Under the pieces are notes generated by a model, which worked only from the letters and a program-made list of their open reading frames with translations, ran no database searches and had not been told where the DNA came from. Positions 29,490 through 38,101 of a stretch of DNA of 64,000 bases are shown here, piece by piece. The stretch's first letter is position 1. Every line of letters starts with the position of its first letter. The translations under genes were made by a program, and so were the position numbers. The stretch is from JBFKQC01 sp041627895 (GTDB taxonomy: Bacteria > Pseudomonadota > Alphaproteobacteria > Rhodobacterales > Rhodobacteraceae): contig JBFKQC010000008.1 of NCBI GenBank assembly GCA_041627895.1, positions 1-64,000 on the forward strand, given 5' to 3'.

Positions 29490-30506
29490 TCAGCCCGCCG
29501 CGACGGCGGGCCGGCCGCCGCCGGGCTCGCCCACGAAGCTGGCCCGCGCGCGGCCCGCCTTCTTCGAGGCGTACAGCGCCATGTCGGCGTCGATCAGCAT
29601 CTGCTCGGGCTTGGGCGCGGCATAATCGTCGGACACCGCAATGCCGATCGAGCCGGAAATCCGGCAGTCGTGGCCCTCGAACGGGATCGGCCGTTCGAGC
29701 CGCGCCAGGATGCGCGCGGCGACCTTGGCCAGCCGCCCGCGATCGGTCATCCGGTGGAAGATCAGCACGAACTCGTCGCCGCCGAAGCGGCAGGCCGTGT
29801 CGTCGTCGCGGGTCTCGTCCTTCAGGATGCGCGCCGCCACCTGCAGCACGTGGTCGCCGGCGGCATGGCCGTGGGTGTCGTTGACCTGCTTGAAGAAGTC
29901 CAGGTCGATATGCATCAGGCTGAAGCTTTCGCGGCAGGCGGCGTAGCGCGCCAGGATCATGTCCATCGCGCGGCGGTTCTTCAGCCCGGTCAGCGTGTCG
30001 GTGAACGCGGCCTCCTCGGCGGCGATCTTGGCGCCCTGCAGCCGCATGTTCAGGTTGCGGCTTTCGCGCATCACCGCTTCCTTTGCCTCGACGAGGTAAA
30101 GCATGCCGGTGGTCAGGTCGGTGGGCGGAAAGTCGCTGCCGTTCAGGTCGAAGGCGCCGACCGCCTCGACCGCGGCGATCCCGAACGAGAGGTTGACGAA
30201 CAGCCCCTCGCCGGTGTCCAGGGCCACCGATAGCCCCTTCAGCGGCATCTCGGGCCGGTCGCGCAGGCGCAGGCTGAGCGCCGTGGGGCCGAGCGCGGCC
30301 AGTTCGGCGATCCGGGCGATGTTGCGCGGGCGGCGCAGCTCGAAGACCTCGAGGAACCGGGCGCCCTGCAGCCCTTCGCCCGGGCGCAGCTTGGCCAGGG
30401 TCGGCCCGGTGCGGCGGATGTGCCCGGTGGGCGAGACCAGCGCGTGCATCGGCATCAGCCGGTCCAGCGCCGCGTGGTCCAGCGTCAGGCCCGCCCCCGC
30501 CGGCAC
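29490..30506 (-). CDS. HNOBA-GGDEF diguanylate cyclase
   Basis: A 338-residue soluble signalling protein. Residues 1-140 match the heme-NO-binding-associated (HNOBA) domain of soluble guanylate cyclases (LDRLMPMHALVSPTGHI, GPTLAKLRPGEGL, FELRRPRNI). A coiled coil follows at about 140-165, then a GGDEF domain with intact RFGGDEF and an inhibitory RxxD site (RDDD) five residues before it. It should make c-di-GMP under control of the adjacent H-NOX protein, much like a split soluble cyclase. A GTG start 2 nt after the H-NOX stop is preferred because it includes the start of the HNOBA domain; an ATG at about residue 18 is the alternative. Confidence 0.87.
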   Translation of the reverse strand: MPAGAGLTLDHAALDRLMPMHALVSPTGHIRRTGPTLAKLRPGEGLQGARFLEVFELRRPRNIARIAELAALGPTALSLRLRDRPEMPLKGLSVALDTGEGLFVNLSFGIAAVEAVGAFDLNGSDFPPTDLTTGMLYLVEAKEAVMRESRNLNMRLQGAKIAAEEAAFTDTLTGLKNRRAMDMILARYAACRESFSLMHIDLDFFKQVNDTHGHAAGDHVLQVAARILKDETRDDDTACRFGGDEFVLIFHRMTDRGRLAKVAARILARLERPIPFEGHDCRISGSIGIAVSDDYAAPKPEQMLIDADMALYASKKAGRARASFVGEPGGGRPAVAAG

Positions 30507-30508
30507 GG

Positions 30509-31096
30509 TCAGGCCGCCCCCGCGGCCAGCGCGAAGTCGCGGCCTTCGGTAAAGTCGATCTCGACGCATTCGATGGTGATCGTCTCGACCGCGTCCTTCC
30601 GGCCCTGGAATTCCAGGAAGGCCAGCACGCCGTAATCGTCGGCCATCGCGCGCAGGACGCCGACCGAGACATGGCCGAACCCCGGGTAGGGATGGCGCAC
30701 CAGCAGCGTGAAGGCGGTCGCCGAGTGGTCGCGCAGTTCGAGTTCCGGCATTGCGAGGTCGGGCACCGCCAGCCGCGACCGGTCGTGCAACTCGTCGAGC
30801 GAGTGCAGGAAGTCGATGAAGCTTTCGCCGCCGAAGCGCAGCAGCCGCCGCACGGCGCGGACGTTGGGATGCGACACCAGGTAGGTGCCCAGATCCTCCA
30901 GCAGCATGTCGCGCGGCTTGTCGAGGTGCTCCGCCGCGGCGTCGAGCACGGCGTCGGTCAGCCTGTCCTCATAGCTCAGCAGCGCCTCGAAGCCCTCGGC
31001 GCCCAGCCCCGCCTGCGCCGCGACCGCCGTCCAGGCCGCCGCCCCGTAGGTGTCGCGCAGAAAGCATTGTATCGACCGATTGATCAGCCCGTGCAT
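30509..31096 (-). CDS. H-NOX (heme NO/O2-binding) domain protein
   Basis: A 195-residue protein with the H-NOX pattern: MHGLINRSIQCFLRDTYG, LLEDLGTYLV, and FIDFLHSLDELHDR, in which His104 aligns with the heme-ligating histidine. The usual YxSxR motif that binds the heme propionates is absent: the aligned segment reads LLVRHPYPGFGHV. It is directly upstream of the HNOBA-GGDEF gene, the expected partner for NO-regulated c-di-GMP synthesis in Rhodobacterales. Heme binding should be tested rather than assumed. Confidence 0.85.
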   Translation of the reverse strand: MHGLINRSIQCFLRDTYGAAAWTAVAAQAGLGAEGFEALLSYEDRLTDAVLDAAAEHLDKPRDMLLEDLGTYLVSHPNVRAVRRLLRFGGESFIDFLHSLDELHDRSRLAVPDLAMPELELRDHSATAFTLLVRHPYPGFGHVSVGVLRAMADDYGVLAFLEFQGRKDAVETITIECVEIDFTEGRDFALAAGAA

Positions 31097-31163
31097 CGAG
31101 TCGCGTCCCGATAGTCCTGTGCCTCCGGACTAGCGCCTTGGAGTTAAGAAACCGCGAACCGGC

Positions 31164-32933
31164 TCAGGGCCGCAGCACGATCTGCGCCCGTCCCGCCCGC
31201 AACGACAGGATGTCGGGGGCGCCCAGCGTGAACTCGCCGGCGCGCAGCTGGTCGATCAGCGCGGGCGTGACGTCGGCGCCGTGATTGCCGGCCAGGAAAT
31301 GCGGCTGGGCGTAGGGCGGCGTCTCGCGTCCCGGCCAGACCACCCGGACGATCGCGCGCCTGTCGCTGACCATGTGGAACAGCATGCCCTCGTCGCCCGG
31401 CACCTCGGCGACGAAATCGGCCATCACCAGCACGCAGCCCGGTGCGCCGCCGGGCGTGGTGCGCTCGCAGCCCTCGGCGATGGTGCTCAGGTCGGTCGCG
31501 GAGAGGCCCGGAAACGGGTCGTCGGGCAGGCGCGCGCCGTCGGGCCGGACCGCCAGCCTTTCGGCGATCAGCGCAAGCTTGGCCGGCGTGTCGACCTGCG
31601 GCACCTCGTTTTCGAAGCTCCAGCGGCTGGTGGCGGTGGCCAGCGTCTCGATCCGCGCGGCCAGCTTTTCGGCCCCGGGGTGGTCCATCGCGGCCAAGCG
31701 CTCGAGCGCGGCGGTGCCGGCGACGCCGGATTCGCGGCCGAGGAACCAGAGGTCGAGGTCTTCGGCCGACACGTCGCCGCGCGCGAACCGCGCCACCTGG
31801 TCGGCGGCCGAGATGCGCTGCGGGTCGACCAGCGGCGTCAGCCACAGCACCGCCGCCGCCACCGTCGCCAGTGCCATCGCGACGTTGGCGCCGCGGATGC
31901 GCCCGGTCCAGTTCCGCCTGAGCGCGACGGCGAGCGCATAAAGGATGCCGTAGCCCAGCACGATCAGCGCGCCGGTGGCCGCAGCCAGCCGGTGCGGCGT
32001 CCAGCCGTGATCGGCGACGCGCAGCCAGATCGCGTAAAGCGCCAGGATGCCGAGCACCGGCATCGCCAGCGCCAGCAGCTGCGCCGAACCGCGGGTCACG
32101 GCGGCCTCGGCGGCCTCGTCGTCGGTGCGGTCCAGCGCCGAGGTGATCAGCGTGGCGATGCCCACGGCCATGCCCATCAGCGTCGCGGCCGTGGAAATCC
32201 CGCCGAAAAGGTCGGACAGCCCCTGGATCGGCAGCGCCACGAGGAACACCGCCGTCACCACCAGCACCGGCGGCAGCAAAAGCCGCAAGAGCCGCAGGAT
32301 CAGGAACGGCGAGACATAGTCGGACAGCTCGACCACCACGGCCAGCGCCAGGCCCAGCACCAGCCCGGTCAGTACGAAGGGCACCACGTCGATGTCGATC
32401 AGGTCCTCGATGATCTCGATCCCGACCAGCGACAGCAGCAGGTGCGACAGCATCAGAACGCCCCAGAACACGCCGACGAAGACCCAGGCCGCGGCATAGC
32501 GCACCACGATGTTCCAGGCCTCGGTGAACAGCGCCGGATAGTCCCGCCAGCCGCGCCCGGGCTGCTGCGCGGCGATCAGGAACGGCAGCCCGATCACCAC
32601 GATGGCCGCGCAGGCGGCGAGCGGGTGGCCGGTTTCGAGAAAGTCCTCGACGGTCTCGAAGCGAAAGCTCGCCCAGGTGATCAGGATCGCCGCCGGCACC
32701 GCCGCCACCGCCGCGGCGAGGGCCGCGCGGGCAAACGGCAAGGGCCCGGTCGCGGCGAGGAAGCCGGCGAAGAAGCCGCCCGTGGCGGTGACGATCAGCA
32801 GAAGCAGGCGCTCGTTCTCGACATAGTCGGGCAGCACCTCGATCAGCCCGTAGGCGGCGAGACCGGCAGCACCGCCGATCAGCGCCATGATCAGGCGGTT
32901 CAGTGCGATCTCGCCGGCGCCGGGCTCTGGCAT
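31164..32933 (-). CDS. DUF4153 multi-span membrane protein
   Basis: A 589-residue protein with about eleven hydrophobic spans in the first 370 residues, then a mostly soluble C-terminal region of about 200 residues. Blocks such as NIVVRYAAAWVFVGVFWGVLMLS and the repeated helix pairs fit DUF4153. Function unknown. It follows the H-NOX gene upstream on the same strand with 67 bp between, so it may or may not share transcription. Confidence 0.75.
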   Translation of the reverse strand: MPEPGAGEIALNRLIMALIGGAAGLAAYGLIEVLPDYVENERLLLLIVTATGGFFAGFLAATGPLPFARAALAAAVAAVPAAILITWASFRFETVEDFLETGHPLAACAAIVVIGLPFLIAAQQPGRGWRDYPALFTEAWNIVVRYAAAWVFVGVFWGVLMLSHLLLSLVGIEIIEDLIDIDVVPFVLTGLVLGLALAVVVELSDYVSPFLILRLLRLLLPPVLVVTAVFLVALPIQGLSDLFGGISTAATLMGMAVGIATLITSALDRTDDEAAEAAVTRGSAQLLALAMPVLGILALYAIWLRVADHGWTPHRLAAATGALIVLGYGILYALAVALRRNWTGRIRGANVAMALATVAAAVLWLTPLVDPQRISAADQVARFARGDVSAEDLDLWFLGRESGVAGTAALERLAAMDHPGAEKLAARIETLATATSRWSFENEVPQVDTPAKLALIAERLAVRPDGARLPDDPFPGLSATDLSTIAEGCERTTPGGAPGCVLVMADFVAEVPGDEGMLFHMVSDRRAIVRVVWPGRETPPYAQPHFLAGNHGADVTPALIDQLRAGEFTLGAPDILSLRAGRAQIVLRP

Positions 32934-33155
32934 GGGGTCTCCTCTGCCGCTTGTGCTCAGGCTAGATCAAGATGACGCGGACCGGAACCGGGGCGCGGAC
33001 GGATTTCGGCGCGGATCGCCCGCCGGTGCCACACGGCGCGGCGGCGGGCCGAGGCCGCCGCGCTGGATCGGATGCCGGAGATGGCGTTGCGGAAGTACAT
33101 CAATTTCATTAGGTAACAAGCTGCACAATATACATATTCCCGGCCTGTGGTCCCG

Positions 33156-33869
33156 TCACGGCCCGCTGATCCGCAACACCATCGTTACATGGGCCACGGT
33201 CGAGACCTCGCCCGCGGCCACCGGCACCGGCTCGCTCATCAGCGCTATGCGCTCCATCGCGACCGGCATCGGCGCCACGGCCCCGGCTTCGGCAAGCTCC
33301 AGCACCGGGCCGAGCGTCAGCCCGGCGGCCCCGGCATAGAGCGCCGCCTTGCGCATCGCATCGGCGACCGCGGCGCGGCGCGCCTCGTCCTGCACCGGGC
33401 CGGGGTTCTGCAGCCCGAAGCTGAGGCCCTGGAACAGGTTCGCGCCGCCCTCGACCACGTCGTCCAGGATGCGCCCCAGATCGTCCAGCGCGCGCACCCG
33501 CACCAGCACGGTATTCGACGCCTCGTAGCCCGCAATCCGCGGCCGGGTGTTGCCCGAAGACGACGACCGGTTTTCCCAGATCGGCGACAGGTGCAGATCG
33601 CGGGTCTGCATGTCGCGGTCGGCGATCCCCGCGGCCTTGAGCCGCTCGAGCACCGCTGCGGTGGCGCGCGAGGTGCGGTCCATCGCCTCGGCGGCGCTCT
33701 TGGCCTCGCTGGTGACGCCCAGCGTGATTGTGGCCATGTCGGGCACGCTTTCGACCCGGCCCTCGCCGGTGACCGTCAGCCGCCCGCCGGACGCATCGTT
33801 GCCGGCATCCTGGGCCCAGCCCGCGGCGCCGATCAGACAGGCCGCGGCAATGGTCGAAATCCACTTCAT
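33156..33869 (-). CDS. SIMPL domain (DUF541) secreted protein
   Basis: A 237-residue protein with a signal peptide (MKWISTIAAACLIGAAGWA) and a SIMPL/DUF541 domain: LTVTGEGRVESVPDMATITLGV, DMQTRDLHLSPIW, YEASNTVLVRVR and ADAMRKAALYAGAAGL. Related bacterial proteins are periplasmic (Omp28-like, BP26), of unclear role. GGGAGGA lies 5-6 nt before the ATG at 33869. Confidence 0.88.
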   Translation of the reverse strand: MKWISTIAAACLIGAAGWAQDAGNDASGGRLTVTGEGRVESVPDMATITLGVTSEAKSAAEAMDRTSRATAAVLERLKAAGIADRDMQTRDLHLSPIWENRSSSSGNTRPRIAGYEASNTVLVRVRALDDLGRILDDVVEGGANLFQGLSFGLQNPGPVQDEARRAAVADAMRKAALYAGAAGLTLGPVLELAEAGAVAPMPVAMERIALMSEPVPVAAGEVSTVAHVTMVLRISGP

Positions 33870-34030
33870 CGCAAGTCCTCCCAACAATGCCCAGCAGCCT
33901 CGCCCGGGCCGCGCGCCGGGGCAAGCCGATTTCGCCGGCATCGTCTTTTCCTCGGCGATTTCCTGCTATAGGTTTATAAGGCCGGAACGGGGACTCCAAG
34001 CAACCCCAAACTCTGTGATAGATCAAGCGG

Positions 34031-37000
34031 ATGAAGCCGAACTTCGCCCTCAACCTGAGCCATGAAGGGATCAGCCTTCTGCACCGGGCCAAGACCGGCT
34101 GGATGCAGATCGGCGACGTTTCGCTGGATGCGCCGGACCTGAACGCGCAGCTGCAGATGCTGCGCCGTACCGCGGCGAACCTGGATCACGGCGGGCTGAC
34201 CACCAAGCTGGTGATCCCGAATTCGCAGATCCTCTACACCGAGATCGAGGCGCCCGGCCCCGATACCGCGGCGCGCATCGCGCAGATCCGCGACGGGCTG
34301 GTCGGGCTGACGCCCTACGACGTGGCTGACCTGGTGTTCGACTGGCGGATGAGTGGCACCGCCGCGCAGGTCGCGGTCGTGGCCCGCGAGACGCTGCACG
34401 AGGCCGAGGCGTTCGCCGCGGAGTACCGGTTCAACCCGGTCTCGTTCGTGGCGTTGCCGGTGGGCGGCAGTTTCGACGGCGAGCCGTTCTTCGGCCCGAC
34501 CGCCCATGCCGCGAAGCTCTTGAGCGACGGCGAGACGATCGAGCCCGACGGCAAGGCGATGACCGTGCTTCGGACCGGGCGCGCCGGCCCGCGGTCACCG
34601 GCCGCGGCACCAGAGCCCGATCCGGCGGAGGACCCGGCGCCCGAGCCAGCGGCGCCCGACCCGGCGCCCGAGAACCCCGCGCCCGGGGCAGCGGCACCCG
34701 AGGCAGCGGCCGAACCTGCGCCGGCCTTCGAGTCCTCGCGCGAGCCGATGGAGGAGCCCGCCGCACCGGCCCCGTCCGAACCGGCCCCGTCCGAACCGGC
34801 CCCGTCCGAACCGGCCCCGTCCGAACCGGCGGAGGCTGACCAGCCTGCCGAGACCCCGTCGTCGGCGGCCCCGGAACCCGCGGAGGAAACACCCAAGCCG
34901 GCCACAAGGCCGGAACCGAAACCGGGCGCGAAACCGAAGCGCAAGGCCAGGGCGAAGTCCAGGCCGAAGGCGGAACCGAAGGTCGCGGCGCCCGCCGGGT
35001 CCGAGGCAGGCACCGGTGCCGACGAGGCCGCGGACGAAAAGCTGCCACCGATGCCGGTCACGTTTACCTCGCGCCGGACGATCCTGCCGGCCGGGACCGG
35101 CGCCGAGGACGTGCCCCGGCGCCGGATGCCGCCGCCGCCGCGCGCACCGCTGCCGCCGCTCGCGACGGACCGGCCCGAGCCGGAACTGGGCCGGGCGAAG
35201 CCCAGGATTTCGCCTCTCAAGCTCGACGACGTGCCCGACATGCCCGCCTGGCGCCGGTCGGATGGCAGCAACGTGACGCATATGCCGGTCACGGCGGCGG
35301 GGACCGGCGGCGACGACGACCGGCGGCGGCCCAGGGGCGAAACGGCGCGCGCGGCGGGCGCGGCGCTGGCCGACAGGTTCGGCAAGATCGGCCAGGGCAC
35401 GGCGGCCAGCATCAGCCGGATGCGCGCCCGCAAGGCGGCGATCGAAGCCTCGGCGAACGAGGCCGACGCGCTGACCGTGTTCGGCGCCCGCGGCCAGGCG
35501 CGGGTCGCCGGCAAGCCGCGCTATCTGGGGCTGGCGCTGACGCTGCTTCTGATCGCGGCGATGGCGGTGCTGGCGCTCTGGAGCGTTTATCTGCCGGGCG
35601 ACCGCGGCTTTGCCGAACTGCCGCCGCCCGACCCCGCCCCGCCGGCCGCGACGGTGGCCTCGGTCGACCCGGTGGCGACGCCCGTGCCGACGTTGCCCGC
35701 GGCCGCGACACCGGCCGCCGAGACGCCCGCGGCGGAGGCACCGGACCCGGCGGCGGAAAGCCCGGCCGCGGGCACCACCATGCCCGAGCTTGCCGCGCCC
35801 GAGACCTCGGAGGACACTGCCGCCGCCGCGACCGGCGCCCCCGAAGCCCCGGCCAACCCGATCGACGCGGCGGTCGAATCCGCGCTTCTGGCGGTCCCCG
35901 CCCCCGAAGCCGCGCTGCCCGAAACCGCGCCGCCCGCGCCGCTGTCGGACAACGCCGCCGGGGCCGGCACCGAGGGCGAGACGCCCGACCCCGAGGCGGT
36001 CGCCGACGGCGAGATCGAGACCGCTTCGCTCGACGACACGGTGTCGGCCGAGGCGCCGCCCGACCGCGTCACCCAGCCGCCGCCCACGCCCGCCGAGGCC
36101 GAGGCGCGCTATGCCGCGACCGGCATCTGGCAGCTCGATCCGGCACCGATGGAGGGCCCGGCCGACGCGGTCGAGGCGCTGGAAGACATCTACATCGCCT
36201 CGATCGACCCGCATGTCGCCTCGCAGGACGCGGTGGCGCTGCCCGACGCGCGGCGGCTTCTGGGCGACCAGCGCCCCGCGGCGCTGAACCCGCCGCAGGC
36301 ACTCGGCACCCGCTATGACCTCGACGCGCGCGGGCTGGTGCGCGCGACGCCCGAGGGCGCCCTGTCGCCCGACGGCGTGCGGGTGTTTCTCGGCGAGCCG
36401 CCGGTGGTGCCGCGGCTGCGGCCGGGCTCGGACGCGTCGGTCACGGCGGCCGAGCCCGCCCCGGAAACGCTCGACCCCGAGCGCGAGCGGCTGCGCCAGA
36501 TCCGCCCGCAGGCGCGGCCCGAGACGCTGCAGGAGACCAACGAGCGCTCGCGCCTCGGCGGCTTCTCGCGCACCGAACTGGCGGCGATCCGGCCGACGGT
36601 CCGGCCGCCCTCGCTGCAGGAAGAGGCCGCGGCCGAGGCGGCGGCCGCCGGCGCAGATGACGAGGCCGCGGCCGACGAGGCCGACATCGCCTCGTTCGGG
36701 GATGCCACTGATCTGGCGGTCACCGCCTCGCTGACGCCCGCGACCCGGCCCGCCGACTTCTCCGACACCGTCGAGAAGGCGCTGGCCGAGGCGGCGCGCA
36801 GCGCGCCCGCCACGACCGAGAACGACCCGACGCCCGCGGTCGCCGCGGCGCGGGTGCCGTCGATCCCGACCCGGGCCTCGGTGGCCAAGCAGGCGACCGA
36901 GCGCAACGCGATCAACCTCGGCAAGATCAACCTGATCGGGGTCTACGGCTCGCCCTCGGACCGGCGCGCGCTGGTGCGGCTGAAATCCGGCCGCTACATC

Positions 37001-37114
37001 AAGGTCGAGGTCGGCGACCGGGTCGATGGCGGCCGCGTGGCGGCGATCGGCGACGACGAGCTGCGCTATGTCAAGGGCGGGCGCAACATCACGCTGAAAC
37101 TGCCGAAGGGCTGA
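34031..37114 (+). CDS. Large membrane protein: PilM/GspL-like N-terminus and GspC/PilP-like C-terminus
   Basis: A 1027-residue protein. Residues 1-190 (LNLSHEGISLLHRAKTGW, LVIPNSQILYTEIEAPG, VGLTPYDVADLVFDW, FVALPVGGSFDGEPFFG) resemble the actin-like cytoplasmic part of PilM/GspL. Residues about 195-490 are Ala/Pro/Glu- then Lys/Arg-rich and disordered, including four PAPSE repeats. One membrane helix lies at about 498-520. After it comes a second long disordered Ala/Pro region, then residues 960-1027, a compact strand-rich domain (INLIGVYGSPSDRRALVRLK, VEVGDRVDGGRVAAIGDDEL) like the GspC/PilP periplasmic domain. This would join, in one chain, pieces that are separate subunits of type II secretion or type IV pilus machines. 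No other pilus or secretion genes are nearby. Domain relations are my reading of patterns. Confidence 0.65.
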   Translation: MKPNFALNLSHEGISLLHRAKTGWMQIGDVSLDAPDLNAQLQMLRRTAANLDHGGLTTKLVIPNSQILYTEIEAPGPDTAARIAQIRDGLVGLTPYDVADLVFDWRMSGTAAQVAVVARETLHEAEAFAAEYRFNPVSFVALPVGGSFDGEPFFGPTAHAAKLLSDGETIEPDGKAMTVLRTGRAGPRSPAAAPEPDPAEDPAPEPAAPDPAPENPAPGAAAPEAAAEPAPAFESSREPMEEPAAPAPSEPAPSEPAPSEPAPSEPAEADQPAETPSSAAPEPAEETPKPATRPEPKPGAKPKRKARAKSRPKAEPKVAAPAGSEAGTGADEAADEKLPPMPVTFTSRRTILPAGTGAEDVPRRRMPPPPRAPLPPLATDRPEPELGRAKPRISPLKLDDVPDMPAWRRSDGSNVTHMPVTAAGTGGDDDRRRPRGETARAAGAALADRFGKIGQGTAASISRMRARKAAIEASANEADALTVFGARGQARVAGKPRYLGLALTLLLIAAMAVLALWSVYLPGDRGFAELPPPDPAPPAATVASVDPVATPVPTLPAAATPAAETPAAEAPDPAAESPAAGTTMPELAAPETSEDTAAAATGAPEAPANPIDAAVESALLAVPAPEAALPETAPPAPLSDNAAGAGTEGETPDPEAVADGEIETASLDDTVSAEAPPDRVTQPPPTPAEAEARYAATGIWQLDPAPMEGPADAVEALEDIYIASIDPHVASQDAVALPDARRLLGDQRPAALNPPQALGTRYDLDARGLVRATPEGALSPDGVRVFLGEPPVVPRLRPGSDASVTAAEPAPETLDPERERLRQIRPQARPETLQETNERSRLGGFSRTELAAIRPTVRPPSLQEEAAAEAAAAGADDEAAADEADIASFGDATDLAVTASLTPATRPADFSDTVEKALAEAARSAPATTENDPTPAVAAARVPSIPTRASVAKQATERNAINLGKINLIGVYGSPSDRRALVRLKSGRYIKVEVGDRVDGGRVAAIGDDELRYVKGGRNITLKLPKG
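34766..34825 (+). repeat. Four exact 15-bp tandem repeats
   Basis: Unit CCGGCCCCGTCCGAA repeated four times without change, encoding PAPSE four times in the disordered part of the 1027-residue protein. Exact identity points to recent slippage expansion. Confidence 0.95.
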
Positions 37115-37215
37115 GCCGGGGCGGCGGCCCGGCGGTCCGGCCGCGCACCCCTGCCGGGCAGCCCTGCGATCGGCGCATTGGGTCGGTCGCGACCCGAGTG
37201 GAAAGGACATTCCTT

Positions 37216-38031
37216 ATGGCAACGTCGAAGAAGGTGGTGCTGATCACCGGCGCCTCGTCGGGGATCGGCCTGGCGGCGGCGCTCAGGCTGGCGAAGGCGG
37301 GCCACCGGGTCCATGGCGGCGCGCGGCGCATGGACCAGATGCGCCCCATCGTCGAGACCGGCGGGCAGGCGCTGGCGCTGGACGTGACCGACGACGCCTC
37401 GATGCGGGCCGCGGTCGATGCCGTGATCGCCGCCGAGGGGCGGATCGACGTGCTGGTCAACAACGCGGGCTACGGGTCCTACGGTGCAGTCGAGGACGTG
37501 TCGATGGATGAGGCGCGGCGCCAGCTGGAGGTCAACATCTTCGGCCTGGCGCGCATGACGCAGCTTGTGCTGCCGCACATGCGCGAGGCGGGCGCGGGGC
37601 GGATCGTCAACCTCGCGTCGATGGGATCGACGATCTGGACCCCGCTCGGCGCCTGGTATCACCTGACGAAATGGGGCGTCGAGGGCTTCACCCACGCGAT
37701 GCGGCTGGAAGCGGCGCCGTTCGGGATCGACATGGTGCTGATCGCGCCGGGCACGATCAACACCGGCTTCAACGCGATCATCTCGGACAAGGCGCTGTCC
37801 ACCTCCGGCGACGGCCCCTATGGCGACATGGCGCGCGCGCTGGCCCGCGCCGCCGGGCCGGACAGCGGGTCGGACCCCGAGGTCATCGCCGCGCTGATCC
37901 AGCGCGCCGTTGAGGATGCCCGCCCGCGCACCGTCTACCGCGGCGGGCAGTACGGCCGGCTGATGCCGTTCCTGGCCCGCCACCTGCCGAACCGCTGGTT
38001 CGACCGCCTGGTGGGCGCGGTGATCCGGTAG
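37216..38031 (+). CDS. Short-chain dehydrogenase/reductase
   Basis: A 271-residue classical SDR: TGASSGIGLAAALRLAKAG (NADP loop, about 11-29), LVNNAGYGSYG, NLASMGSTIW (Ser) and YHLTKWGVE (Tyr/Lys). The long C-terminus with RAVEDARPRTVYRGGQYGR is common in the group that includes retinol- and ketosteroid-like dehydrogenases. Substrate unknown. AAAGGAC precedes the ATG at 37216; an upstream in-frame GTG is unlikely. Convergent with the sulfotransferase gene. Confidence 0.9.
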   Translation: MATSKKVVLITGASSGIGLAAALRLAKAGHRVHGGARRMDQMRPIVETGGQALALDVTDDASMRAAVDAVIAAEGRIDVLVNNAGYGSYGAVEDVSMDEARRQLEVNIFGLARMTQLVLPHMREAGAGRIVNLASMGSTIWTPLGAWYHLTKWGVEGFTHAMRLEAAPFGIDMVLIAPGTINTGFNAIISDKALSTSGDGPYGDMARALARAAGPDSGSDPEVIAALIQRAVEDARPRTVYRGGQYGRLMPFLARHLPNRWFDRLVGAVIR

Positions 38032-38101
38032 CGCGCGGCCGATCCGAAGCCGCGGGCGGGTCGGGCCGGTGCCCTGCCCGGCCGCCGCCGGAGCGCGGGG
38101 A

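Noticed and set aside
34595..37210. 871-codon minus-strand frame with Arg/Gly-rich product
   Set aside because: Antisense to the 1027-residue protein, whose low-complexity Ala/Pro codons keep the reverse frame open. No ribosome site or homology.
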